Source: Eutreptiella sp. 'Long Island Sound 2002' (lineage: Eukaryota > Euglenozoa > Euglenophyceae > Eutreptiales > Eutreptiaceae). From it: a DNA stretch of 64,000 bases. Where the stretch lies: assembly GCA_964036045.1 (NCBI GenBank), contig OZ038402.1:1643380-1707379 (forward strand). The letters are read 5' to 3'. Of the stretch, positions 11,994 through 22,156 are shown piece after piece. Each line of letters opens with the position of its first letter. Within the stretch, counting starts at the first letter, position 1. The notes under the pieces were generated by a model. The model had not been told where the DNA came from and ran no database searches. It saw nothing but the letters and a program-made list of their open reading frames with translations. Position numbers and translations under genes: made by a program.

Positions 11994-12104
11994 TCAGAAG
12001 TGACCGCGGGGCGGCCCGCCTTTGGTCGGGGACCGGCCCAGGACTGTGAGGTCCGGCTCCGTGTCCAAGTAGTCGCCCATGTTCAGCTTCTGCTTCTGTT
12101 GGCT
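11994..12104 (-). CDS. Probable last exon of the BART gene
   Basis: Follows acceptor CGTCACAG, reads SQQKQKLNMGDYLDTEPDLT, VLGRSPTKGG and ends PRGHF-stop. Phase 0 matches the preceding donor, and the length and polar composition resemble the tail that follows the BART domain in ARL2BP. It could instead belong to a gene starting at 13406 on the same strand. Confidence 0.5.
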   Translation of the reverse strand, partial: SQQKQKLNMGDYLDTEPDLTVLGRSPTKGGPPRGHF

Positions 12105-13603
12105 CTGTGACGCGGGCGGGGGGGCGCGGTGTGTGCGAGGGATGGGGGGATGGGGGGCTGGGGGGGACGAGGGCGTGTAAGGGCCAGGGATGCATTGGAA
12201 AGGGGAGAGCCCTCCCCACCCCATCCAGGGCCCCCAGCCTATGCCGTGCCACTGTCTCCCTGACGCCAAGTGCCAGCTTCAATGGCATTTGTAACCGACA
12301 GTAACCGCCCCCCAACCGCTGTGGCAACCTCCTCCAACCGCCCGCCTAACCGCCTCTGGGGCCGCCTCTGAGGTCCATTCCCTTCTAGTGCATCCTTGGT
12401 AAGGGCTGCCTATTGTACGACAACCGCGGATCGGAGGACGACCCGCATGCAAAATAGTGGAAAAGCCACATGCGATAACCGCCAGCAACCGACAGCCAGC
12501 GGCCACCAAGACGTAAGGCACAGCAGGGACGATCCCCGCAGGAAGCCAAAAAGCAGCACCAAAGATGATGGGCAGCACAACAGATTCAAAGAGGCACGAC
12601 GTCCGTATCTGTGGGCCGATGGTCTATGCATGTTGGTGCCGCTATTGCAGTGTGCACGGGATTGACATCATGCAACAAGGCCACGGTGGTTTGACCTACT
12701 CTTTCAAGGGCTGCAGCATCGTGCGCTTTACGACAAAATTGGCCACAGAATTATTTGTCTGGGGCAGGCGGGCTTTCAATTGGAGGGGGGGGGGGGGGTG
12801 TCGATAGATCCCCCTGGCTAGACCCCCCCCCAAAAAAGCTGAATTGACGGGACCCCCAAAGTCCTACCGAGACTGCCACCCAGGCCTCGGAGGTGACCCA
12901 GACCCAAAATTCGGCAAAAAAATGAAAACGGGATTTTTGGAATCAGCGCGTCGAGGGGGCTCCAAAAAGTCATCATTTGCCATGTATTTGGTGGGAAAAA
13001 AAATTTGACCATTTTTGATGCCGAAAAAATTTTCGGCGCATTCGGTGCCAAAGTTCATAATAACTGATTGATGGTCCTGTCAATTGAGCCCTTTTCCCAG
13101 ATAGCGCCCCCCCCCCCACATTTTTGGGGGGCTCTATTGACCCCCCCACCAGTTCAAAGCCCCACTGCCCCTGTATTTGTGTGGTATCTTAGCCTGAGGG
13201 AAGGTCGGGAACAACAGAGCACAGCTGGGCTGTTCAGAGGCTGATTTGGGGGGCTTTGAATAGGGGCAGGCATTTGGGGGATGATGGTATGGTCCAAAGC
13301 ACAAGGACTCTCCAGATGTCCCATCCGAAATGTGAAATAGTATCACCCACCCGTCCTCTGCCACAGCAACGAAGCCATAGCATAAGACTTCACTTGAAGA
13401 CGCCATGACGCACCTTCCCGTCTCTCTGGGTGTCTCAGGTCCTGCCCCCTGATAAAAGTCGCAATTTCTCGGTGCAGGAAGTCTTTTGTGCAGTTTCCTG
13501 TTCTACAACAACCACAACAACAACAACGACATTTACAACAACAATAGTAACCACGACAACCACAACCACAACAACGACAACAGCAGCAACAACAATGGTA
13601 ACC

Positions 13604-13634
<31 letters not shown>

Positions 13635-13738
13635 CCACAACAACAGCAACGACATTTACAACAATAATGGTAACCACAACAACCACAACAACCACAACAA
13701 CAACAGCAGCAACAACATTTACAACAACAATAGTAACC

Positions 13739-13769
<31 letters not shown>

Positions 13770-14325
13770 CCACAACAACAACCACAACAACGACGACATT
13801 TACAGCAACAATGGTAACCACAACAACAACAACAACAGCAGCAGCAGCAGCAGCAACAACATTTACAACAACAATAGTAACCATGACAACAACAACAACA
13901 ACAACAACCACAACAACAACAACAACAACAACAACCACAACCACAACAACGACGACATTTACAACAATAATGGTAACCACAACAACAACAACAACAACAG
14001 CAGCAGCAGCAGCAACAACATTTACAACAACAATAGTAACCACGACAACAACAACAACAACAACCACAACAACAACAACCACAACAACAACAACAACAAC
14101 ATTTACAACAACAATAGTAACCACAACAACCACAACCACAACAACAACAACAACAGCAACAACATTTACAACAACAATAGTAACCACGACAACAACAACA
14201 GCAACAACAACAACAACCACAACAACAGCAACGACATTTACAACAATGATAGCAACCACAACAACAACAACAACAACAACAACAACCACAACAACAACCA
14301 CAACAACAACAACAACAACAACACC

Positions 14326-14374
<49 letters not shown>

Positions 14375-17300
14375 GCAACAACAACATTTACAACGATAAC
14401 AACAACAAGCACTTGTCACACACCGACAATTTCTCAACGTGAGGCATGTTGCAACAAAGTTCACAAACATCCCCGCCATCACGCATAGACATGGTATCAT
14501 CACCCTGTCTGAGTGCACGTGTACCCATAAAGGTGCAGGTGTGCAGGAAGATCACCTGGTACCGAGCTTGGGCTCCCCTTTTCACAGTTGTCCAAAAACA
14601 AGTGATGTGCATGCACGTGTGTGGGATGTACTAGGTGGGGGGGGGGGGGGGGAGTGAGATAGCAGGGGGACCAAATGATCAACAACCAAATCAAGAAAAA
14701 AGCCACATGGGTCATGTGGGGTGGAAATCGTCCAATGGCCAATCACACCCTCCTACAGCATCCCCGAGCAGGCGGGGGGGGGGGGGGTGCGGTCAGGAAG
14801 CGTCAAATCCAATGGCGGAAAATTGCGGGGAAATGGCGGTGCCGTCACCAAACCCCCCGCAGCCTCAAGCAGCACCACCTCTGCACAGGGGACACACAGG
14901 GCGCCCACGAGCGCACGGGGGGGGGGGGGGGACGGGCAGACGGCAACCGCGGGAAAATTGTGGGAAATCGCGGACCTCCATCTTCCCCCCACCCCTGCCC
15001 CCCCTGGACTGGCCTGGGCCGTGCAGAGGCCGGCAGAGAGCGGGGGGCGGTCTGAGCACCAGGCGGCACCGCCGGGCGGGGGCGCGGCACCGCGGCATTG
15101 GGCAGGCGGTTGGCACTTGATCAGCGCCGTCCGGTCCCCGGGTGGCCCCCGTTGAGGCCGAGGACCCCCGGTCTCTTTTGGGACCGCCTGCGGGGCATGG
15201 GGCAGCCCTACGGAGGCGCTGGGCCGTAGTCGTGGCGGCTGCAGCGCACGGGTGGCACTCGACCGACAGACGGGTCCGGTACTCGGGCATGCGGACCAGA
15301 GAGTGGGCGGGGGGGGAGGGGGGGGGCGTCAATCCGATGGTGACAAATTGCGGGAAAATTGCGGGAAAATGCCGGAACAATTGCGGTGCCGTCACCAAAC
15401 CCCCCGCAGCCTCAAGCAGCGCCACCTCTGCACAGGGGACACACAGGGCGCCCACACACATGCGAGGGGGACGGGCACACAGCAACTCCGGGAAAATTGC
15501 GGGAAACTGCGGTAAAATTGCGGTAAAATTGCGGTAAAATTGCGGTAAAATTGCGGTAAAATTGCGGTAAAATTGCGGGAAATTGCGCCCCCCCTCCCCC
15601 CCTGCCCTGAGGGAGTACACACATACTACACCACATTGTCAAGCGCACACAACAATGCCTTGCCCCACCTGCGCACTGTCTGCCCCCAAACGGCCAACCA
15701 GCGGCACGGAGCGCACACCGCACCCACGGCGCCGCGGTACAGAACAGGCCCCACGGTGAACACCCCCTCCCCCACGTGCGGACCCGTGTCCCGCCCTTCG
15801 TGGGGCCCAGCGCTGCGCATGGGCCCAGGTCTGGCGCCATGTGTGCGCGGCATCCGGCGCCCCACGTGGACCAGGTCCAGTGATGGGCTGTGCGGGGGTC
15901 GACACCGCCCTTCTGGCTAGACCCCCCCGGAAAAAAAGGCTCAATTGACGCCCCCCCACAAAAAAAAATCCCACCGAGACTGACCCCCGGGCCCCGGAAA
16001 TCCGGACGCAAAATTCGGCCAAAAAAAAAATGAAAATGGGATTTTTGGAATCAGCGCGTCGAGGGGGATCAGAAACGTCATCGTCTGCCGTGTCTTTGGG
16101 GAAAACAAAATTTGACCATTTTCAACGCTCAAGAAAATTTTCGGCGCCTGCGGCGCCAAAGTTCATAATAACTGCTGAACGGTCCTGTCAATTGAGCCCT
16201 TCCCCCCCCACCCCGTTTGGGGGGGCTCTATTGACCCCCCTCCCCCAGTTGAAAACCCGCCTTCCCCTGCATCGTAGGGTCTGGTGCGACATGGGGGGCG
16301 GGGCAAAGTCTGCCGCCCCATGTGGACACGGGCCCAGCGACGCTCAACCAGGCCACAGCTTAGCGTTACCGGAGGGGGCGGGGGCGGAATGGCAGCCTGG
16401 GCTCCTCCGCCTGACCCACCCACGCACACCAGAAATTTTTCTTCGGAAAAAAATGAAATGTATCAAAGGGCCCCAAAATTGGAGGTCGATTTTAGGTACA
16501 CAAACTTTTTTTGGCCTCTGACCCCCCCCCCCGCCCCCATTGGCCCTCATCCACGGCCCTGTTCCCGTTAACCCCATCCAATCCAATCCAAAGGCAAAAC
16601 CCATCCGCAAGTCCCTCCGCACGTGCACATGCACAGGGCCACAGGTGCCACGGGGACGGGGCCTCGGGATGCGCACCCGGTACGACAGCATGAGGTCCTT
16701 GAAGACTGCAAAGTCGGTGAAGCTCGTCAGTAGATCCCAGATGTCCCCTACAACTTCGTCTTCGCGGTTCCTGGGGTGTCACGCAACGCACGCCGCTGAG
16801 TGAAGGGGCATGGGGGAGGGGGGGGGGGGGGCGTGTGGCATGCTGCTGACGGGGGGTGGGGGAGGGCGGGGGGGGGCATGCTGCTGAAGGGTGGAGGGGA
16901 AGAGGGAGTGGGAGTCGAGGGGTGACACCTAATTAAAAACAGACAACTGCGAACTAGAGGTGGGAGGGGGGGTGGGGGAGCATGCTGCTGAAGGGTGGAG
17001 GGAAGGGGGGGGGAGGGGCATGTTGCTGAAGGGTGGAGGGGAAGAGGGAGTGGGAGTCGGGGGGTGACACCTCATTGAAAAACAGACAACTGCAAACCAC
17101 AGGTGGGAGGGGGGCTGGGGGAGCATACTGCTGAAGTTGAGGGGACCGGGGGGGGGGGGGGGGGCGGCATGCTGGATTTGGATTTGGATTTGGGTGCCCA
17201 TCTTAAGGTTCACAAGACGCCCGGGGGAGGAGCACGATGGCGTCCCCAACGACTGTGCAGATCGGCCAGCCATGCCATATGATAGGCGTGCCCTAAGCCC

Positions 17301-20300
17301 TCCACAGGCCTCTCCCACCGGTCCCCTTGGGCGGTGCCGGCCTCCGGTACCCATGGCCGCGCCCACAGCCCTCGACAGACCGGTTGTCCCCACGCCCTCG
17401 CCCTTACGAAAGCACGCCCGGGTCCACGGCCATGCCGCGCCTTGTCAGAACATCCCTCCGGGGTGGCCATGCCCCATGGGAGCCCGTGGCTGATCCGTTT
17501 GTGCTGCTCCTGCCGGGCGCTCACCCAAAACTGTTTTCGAAATTGCGCCCCCCTGTCCCATTTCACTGGTGCTCTCCAGCAGGTCTCCTCCGCTTCCGCG
17601 GGCCGCATGACACTCATGCGACGCCCGCATTCCCCGGCTGCTCATCGCGTGCACCACGTCCGCGCACCCCGCCCTCCTTCCCTGCACGAGCACTAAGGGT
17701 GTTTCTCGCCGATTTGGCTTCGTCTACCGTGCGTGTGGCGTCCTGTGGGCCGGCACTCATGTGCGAGCCTGGGTGTGCCGCCTGTACCCACGGGGACGGG
17801 GTCATGGCCCATGAGGGTTGGCCCTGCACCCTGGGCGGTCAGCTTACGCTAGGGCCAACAATTCTTGCCCGGGGCGGTTGGCGGCACCCGACTTGGGGCG
17901 TGACCGGCGTCTGGGGTCGGGGAGAGGGTCTGAGCTAAGTCGTAGGGAGGTCAGGGAAGAGGGCAGCTCAGGAGGTACATATTGTCCTCATCCGCCTGAC
18001 CTCGAGGTCCTGGTCGGCAGGCTTCGTTTATAAGGCGGGGGGGTATTTTGGACAAGACCCACCCACCCCACTTTTGACCCACCCAGACCCCCCCCCCTTT
18101 TATAATTCTGTGGGGGGCATTTTCTGTGAACCAAATTGGCTACATAACCCTGCCTTTGCAAATTAGTTTCATGATGAGCCATGGGAAAAAAAAAAGGAAA
18201 ACAGCTCCACCACTTTTGCGCAATGACAAGTACATGCCAACCCGAGAAACTGAACCCAGGATCTTGCAGTTGTGTGTGCAATGTTCTACCAACTAGGATA
18301 CTGGACATCTTTGACAAGCACACGGTCAGGGATGAGATCATTATTTTGGGATGACTGGAAAAATGCCCATTTTTGTCGATTATTGAATTCTCCTGGAAAT
18401 TCCGAGTATACGGAGTATAAACACACGGGGTGAAAACACATTTTTTTACCCTTTGGTGCCTGCACAACGACAAAGCAGAAAGGGGAACCAGCAACCAGCT
18501 AGACAAGGCTCCTGTGACCAAAGAAAGAAGGGGTGGCTGGAGCCCAACCCAGGAAACCCTCGGAATTAACAGAGGTGGGGGGCTCCAGAGCTCTAGACCC
18601 ACCCACCCGGCTGAAGACCCACCCACCCATACAGGGGGGGGGGGAAATTTAGTACAGGAAAATTTTTGTCCGGAAAAATTTAGTGCAGGAAAAATTCCGC
18701 CACAATCGTTAAAAGTGATGGGAAAAATTGCGCCAGAATTGGGTGTACTAAATTTTTCCAGACAGGTTTCTTCAGCTACTAAAAATCCCCCCCCCCCTGT
18801 ACCCCCCTCCCCATTGCAACTTAATTCTTACAAACGAAGCCTGCTGGTCGGGGTCTAGGTCGTCGTTCGGCAGGCCGGCGGGCTCCTCCGGTGGTGGCTC
18901 GCCCACCACCGGTTCATCCACCAGGAAGAGGGCTGCGAGCGCCCTCCCCTCGGGGAATGCTAGGTGCGGGCCCTCACCCATGGGCTGGAGGGTGTGGCCC
19001 TCGAGCAGCACGCGCCTGGTGGTCCCCGGCACCAGCACCATCTCCAGCGTTGCACCCCGTCGCGAGGGCGGTCCCCACACACGCAGGACAACGTCCAGCG
19101 TCACGCCCTTGTCATGCGGCGTGAGGACGGCAACCGGCAGCACCCTACCAACCAGATCGGGGCGTGGGCCCGCCACCACAACAACGCCCTCCCCCATGAT
19201 ATACCGCAGGAGGGTTGCCACGTTGGCAAGCGGCCGCGCTAGGCCCGTGGGCCAGTACAGGCCACCTTGGTGGAGCAGCAGCCAGTGGGAGGGAGGTCCA
19301 CTCCCCCACCGCGCGCCGAATGGCGACCGCACGCCACTGCACAGAACCCCACGACCGCCGCTACCACTACGACCACACAATCGTGTGAAAAATGGTCCCC
19401 CCACCCAAAGCAAGGGGCGGAGCAGTATGCGCAGTGGAACACGCGTACGCGTGACGTGTGCGTGGTGGATGCCATGCGGACCCACAGCGCGAACCGCATG
19501 CTCTCAGGGGTGACTGTGCCATTGGAGAGGGGGGGGGGCATGCTGCTGAAGGGTTGAGGGGGATTTGGATTTGGATTTGGAGGCTGATCTGAAGGCTCAC
19601 AACACGCCCAGGGAGGAGCACGATCGCGTCCCTGATGACTCTGTGTATCAGCCGGCCATGCCATATGGAGGGGGGGTTGGAGGGGGAGGGACAACAGACA
19701 ACAGACAAATGCAAACTAGAGGTAATGCACTCCACTCGTTACATTTTTATTCTCTATGCCAAACCTGGTTAAACCTCAAGACACACACGGTGTCTGAAAC
19801 AGAAAACAGAACATCATGTCTGACTACAGTTAGCCAGACAATCACAATGAGTAGCTTTCAGTCAGACATCACGGGGAGAGGGGGGGGGGGAGGATGCTGC
19901 TGAAGGGTGGAGGGGGAGGGGGAGGGGGCTGCCCTCGGCATGCTGCTGAAGGGGGCCGGGGCGCTTGCATACGGCACACATTATTCCCTGCTTTTGGATC
20001 TGCATTGTGTCACATGTTGTGGGGCAGGGGCCCAAGGGGGGCTGGGACACGCCGTGTGGCAGGTCCACCCAGTCCGGATCGACTTGGAATGTGAGGCCCA
20101 CAAAACGGTCGCACACCCGTCACACACGGGTTGCTGGAGGAGGGCAAAGGGGGGGCGAGGCCCCGGACCGAGGCCTGCTCTGGGCTGACCAAAGGGAGTT
20201 GCGAGGAAGCCAACGTACAGACGTCGGGGCTGGGGCTGGGGTGGATACCGCAGCATCGTGAAGAACTGCTCTGGGTCGTACCCCGGCACCTCCTCCTTCA

Positions 20301-21223
20301 GATAGGCGTCGATGTGGGCCTCGATTTCCGCCACCTGGACACGGGCATGCCAGGGGGGGGGGGAAGGGGCAAGGGCAAGGGCAGGAGCACAGCAGTGGGC
20401 GGTTGGAGGGCATTGGAGGGGTTCCCGATGGCGGCTGAGGGCAGACTGGCGGCCTTTCGGGGCGGACTGACGGCAGTTGGACGCTAAATGACGGCGGTTG
20501 GAGGCTAAATGACGGCGGTTGGAGGCTAAATGACGGCGGTTGGAGGCTAAATGACGGCGGTTGGAGGCTAAATGACGGCGGTTGGAGGCTAAATGACGGC
20601 AGTTGGAGGCTAAATGACGGAGGTTGGAGGCTAAACGACGCCCAGTCTGTGATTTCTGGGCGCTGCAAAATCCGAAATATAGACAACGAATGCGTGCGTC
20701 GGAAACACACGACAATAGCAGAAACCCAGCTCAGCAATGCGGCCCATGCGCATCGGCAAGCGAAAGGGGGGGGGTCAATATTGCGCGGGCCTGCCCTTGA
20801 CCTACCACCCTCTCTTTGAGGGGATTTCGGGCAACAAATCAGGGGACTCGTTCGGGGCCGTTGCTGGGGGGTCGCCGCTGGAGCACTTAGCAGGGGAGAC
20901 GTCACAAGAGCCGCACTGTGGGGGGGACAAGGCCGGTGTGCTCAACGCGCGCTCAAACACCGGGGGCGTCGGTGCGGCTCCCCGTACGCAGCCCTTCCCA
21001 CCCGACAGCCCGGGCTCGTACTGGGGTGATCGCACAAGGCGGGCGCCGAACAGGGGCAGACGCAACGCATGCACTTGAGTGGGGGCCATACGTATTTGTT
21101 GTGGATTTCAGTGTAAATGAACTTGTTCTCTTCGTCGTCCGTGAAGTGGACGCAGTTCTCCGCAAAAAACGTCTGCTGCTTCGCATTGAACTCCTCGTCT
21201 GACAGCAGCGCGCGAACATAGCA
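11994..21223 (-). CDS. ARL2BP: BART-domain protein, ADP-ribosylation-factor-like 2 binding protein family (multi-exon)
   Basis: Four minus-strand segments join with matching phases to one protein of about 139 residues plus an undetermined N-terminus. The first three align with the BART domain of ARL2BP along its length, with no internal gap seen by eye: SDEEFNAKQQTFFAENC, DDEENKFIYTEIHNKY, then VAEIEAHIDAYLKEEVPGY, then EDEVVGDIWDLLTSFTDF and AVFKDLMLSYR. BART proteins bind the GTP-loaded form of ARL2 or ARL3 and act in mitochondria, microtubule and ciliary trafficking in other eukaryotes; the role here is inferred. Introns are 757, 3478 and 4572 bp, all GT...AG, with C-rich tracts upstream of acceptors on the sense strand. 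The N-terminal exon and start codon were not found. The family assignment is strong; assignment of the last exon is moderate. Confidence 0.82.
12815..13147 (+). mobile_element. Dispersed element R2, copy 1
   Basis: About 330 bp bounded by CTAGACCCCCCCC on the left and GGCTCTATTGACCCCCCC on the right. It shares with 15913-16240 the core GGGATTTTTGGAATCAGCGC and AAAGTTCATAATAACTG. No ORF; non-autonomous. It lies in the third intron of the BART gene. Confidence 0.85.
13134..13406 (-). CDS. Hypothetical first exon
   Basis: Begins at an ATG just beyond the AAC array and reads MASSSEVLCYGFVAVAEDGW, then VILFHISDGTSG and a Pro/Ser-rich part. The GFVAVAEDGWVILFHIS phrase would suit a beta-propeller blade, but that alone is weak. 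The 3' part runs into the R2 element, so the exon probably ends earlier. It lies within the proposed third BART intron on the same strand, which leaves open that the last exon at 11994-12104 belongs to this gene. Confidence 0.35.
   Translation of the reverse strand: MASSSEVLCYGFVAVAEDGWVILFHISDGTSGESLCFGPYHHPPNACPYSKPPKSASEQPSCALLFPTFPQAKIPHKYRGSGALNWWGGQ
13505..14408. repeat. 900-bp AAC/AGC trinucleotide array with embedded higher-order unit
   Basis: Nearly pure ACA/AAC triplets, with blocks of CAG. About every 60-90 bp a fixed phrase interrupts it: ACATTTACAACAACAATAGT followed by AACCAC, seen at about 13531, 13643, 13708, 13794, 13858, 13944, 14014, 14098, 14162 and 14233. It is open in frames on both strands (poly-Thr, poly-Val, poly-Asn, poly-Cys), a repeat artefact rather than genes. 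Confidence 0.97.
14800..15600. repeat. Duplicated 115-bp block and 11-bp tandem array
   Basis: A block containing CGGTGCCGTCACCAAACCCC and CTCTGCACAGGGGACACACA occurs at about 14836-14912 and 15384-15456, each preceded by GCGGGAAAATTG-type sequence. From 15488 to 15585 an 11-bp unit GGTAAAATTGC repeats about eight times. Confidence 0.9.
15913..16240 (+). mobile_element. Dispersed element R2, copy 2
   Basis: Same orientation and layout as copy 1. It carries a perfect 12-bp inverted repeat near its ends, GGCTCAATTGAC at 15938 and GTCAATTGAGCC at 16187, which suggests a short-TIR DNA element (MITE-like). Confidence 0.85.
16677..16770 (-). CDS. BART gene, third exon
   Basis: Starts after GACACCCCAG with one base that completes the Arg codon of the previous exon, giving NREDEVVGDIWDLLTSFTDF then AVFKDLMLSYR. 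Phase and alignment to ARL2BP both fit without a gap. The donor CGG|GTGCGC is proposed. Confidence 0.85.
16812..17290. repeat. G-rich repeat cluster with CATGCTGCTGAAGG units
   Basis: The phrase GCATGCTGCTGAAGGGTGGA recurs with intervening GGGG runs at about 16838, 16876, 16980, 17018 and 17131. The 3' part, with GATTTGGATTTGGATTTGG and AGCCATGCCATAT (17173-17283), is repeated at 19560-19670. It lies in intron 2 of the BART gene. Confidence 0.85.
18016..18847. mobile_element. Possible 830-bp element with 20-bp inverted ends and internal tRNA-like sequence
   Basis: GGCAGGCTTCGTTTATAAG at 18016 is nearly the inverse of CTTACAAACGAAGCCTGCTGG at 18827. The interior holds ACCCACCCA phrases near both ends (18058, 18598) and a minus-strand tRNA-like segment. 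There is no ORF. The right end overlaps the end of a minus-strand ORF, so chance or gene-derived similarity is possible. Confidence 0.45.
18235..18308 (-). tRNA. tRNA-like sequence (SINE-type or pseudogene)
   Basis: On the minus strand TCCTAGTTGGTAGAACATTG matches an A-box and D arm, TTGCA...TGCAA could form an anticodon stem with an 8-base loop, and GGGTTCAGTTTC resembles a B-box. The T stem does not pair properly, so it is likely not functional. Confidence 0.45.
18832..19265 (-). CDS. Hypothetical exon, function unknown
   Basis: A GC-rich minus-strand frame reads GLYWPTGLARPLANVATLLR, then GVTLDVVLRVWGPPSRRGAT, LEMVLVPGTTRRVLLEGHTL and an acidic end DDLDPDQQASF. It stops at a strong donor TTT|GTAAGA. 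A possible acceptor is CCACCAAG just before the first Gly. It sits inside intron 2 of the BART gene on the same strand: a nested gene, an extra exon or a captured fragment. No family recognised. Confidence 0.35.
19560..19970. repeat. Second G-rich repeat cluster plus fragment of element R1
   Basis: 19560-19670 repeats the block at 17173-17283 (GATTTGGATTTGG to GCCATGCCATATG). 19705-19802, read on the minus strand, is a diverged copy of the 3' part of R1 (TTGAGGTTTAACCAGGTTTG). CATGCTGCTGAAGGG units follow to about 19960. Confidence 0.8.
20249..20334 (-). CDS. BART gene, second exon
   Basis: Starts after GTGTCCAG, encodes VAEIEAHIDAYLKEEVPGY and DPEQFFTML, and ends two bases into an Arg codon at CG|GTATCC. 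A long C run (sense strand) sits about 20 bp upstream of the acceptor and probably serves as the polypyrimidine tract. Confidence 0.85.
20470..20640. repeat. 21-bp minisatellite in BART intron 1
   Basis: The unit GGTTGGAGGCTAAATGACGGC is repeated about eight times with one or two substitutions per copy. It reads as a seven-residue PPSFSLQ repeat on the minus strand, which is incidental. Confidence 0.97.
21092..21223 (-). CDS. BART gene, first identified exon
   Basis: Encodes 44 residues from CYVRALLSDEEF to EIHNKY and ends at the donor TAC|GTATGG. The acceptor AGAGCAG|TGC is a guess; the reading frame stays open further upstream. The EENKFIYTEIHNKY stretch is the most diagnostic part of the BART domain (EENK-x3-T-x-I-x-N-x-Y in relatives). 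Confidence 0.8.
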
Positions 21224-21653
21224 CTGCTCTGGGGCGTGTCCCTGACCTCTCCCTTGATCAAGGTCCCCTCCGAGCACTTCTGATAGCGTCGGGCACGCTG
21301 CTGTTGGGGTTGACCCTCAACGACCCGGGCCATTACAAGCTTTACGAATGCGTCTGAGCTGCTGGGGTTCATGGGGGCCTCAGGCCAAGCCCAAGTCCGC
21401 GGGTTCTCAGAGGCCGCGGGGGGGGTTTCAAGGGGGTTACCTCAGCGGTTACTGGTGGTTGGAAAAGCGGTTGAGGGCGGGCAGGCACCACAGGGTTTTC
21501 TGGGCTGTTGTGGGACAAGGGGTTGGGCGGTTTGTCACCCCCGCAGTGAGGAGTGTTGAGACTTGTGGAGAGGTGCTGGTGTGTGGTATCTGTGGTTCAG
21601 TTGGCGTGTGTGCTGTTGATGGTTCGTGTGGTTGAGCTCATGAGTGTGTCATG

Positions 21654-22156
21654 TTCCATTGTGTTGTGTTGTGTTGTGTTGTGTTCCATTGTGTTGTGTT
21701 GTGTTGTGTTCCATTGTGTTGTGTTGTGTTGTGTTCCATTGTGTTGTGTTGTGTTGTGTTGTGTTGTGTTGTGTTGTGTTGTGTTGTGTTGTGTTGTGTT
21801 GTGTTGGGTTGTGTTGTGTTGTGTTGTGTTGTGTTGTGTTGTGTTGTTGTGTTGTGTTGTGTTGTGCTGTGCTGTGCTGTGCTGTGCTGTGCTGTGCTGT
21901 GCTGTGCTGTGCTGTGCTGTGCTGAGCTGTGCTGTGCTGTGCTGTGCTGTGCTGTGCTGTGCTGTGCTGTGCTGAGCTGTGCTGAGCTGTGCTGTGCTGT
22001 GCTGTGCTGTGCTGTGCTGTGCTGTGCTGTGCTGTGCTGTGCTGTGCTGTGCTGTGCTGTGCTGTGTTGTGTTGTGTTGTGTTGCGTTGTGTTGTGTTGT
22101 GTTGTGTTGTGTTGTGTTGCGTTGGGTTGGGTTGGGTTGGGTTGTGTTGTGTTGTG
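21654..22156. repeat. 500-bp pentanucleotide array switching from GTGTT to GTGCT and back
   Basis: About 100 units. 21654-21863 is GTGTT with a few GTTCC interruptions, 21864-22065 is GTGCT with a few GAGCT variants, and 22066-22156 returns to GTGTT with GCGTT and GGGTT variants. The three blocks share register. The ORFs over it in all frames are artefacts. Confidence 0.98.

Noticed and set aside
10454-12049. 531-residue plus-strand ORF, the longest in the window
   Set aside because: Low-complexity Gly/Pro/Arg-rich frame in GC-rich DNA with G runs; its 3' end is antisense to the probable last BART exon, and it has no domain.
13430-14518. Long poly-Thr, poly-Asn, poly-Val and poly-Cys ORFs of 318-391 residues on both strands
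   Set aside because: They are open only because the DNA is an AAC/AGC triplet array; all frames lack stops and there is no unique sequence to support coding.
20470-20640. Regular 21-bp repeat checked as a CRISPR array
   Set aside because: Copies are contiguous with no unique spacers; a minisatellite.
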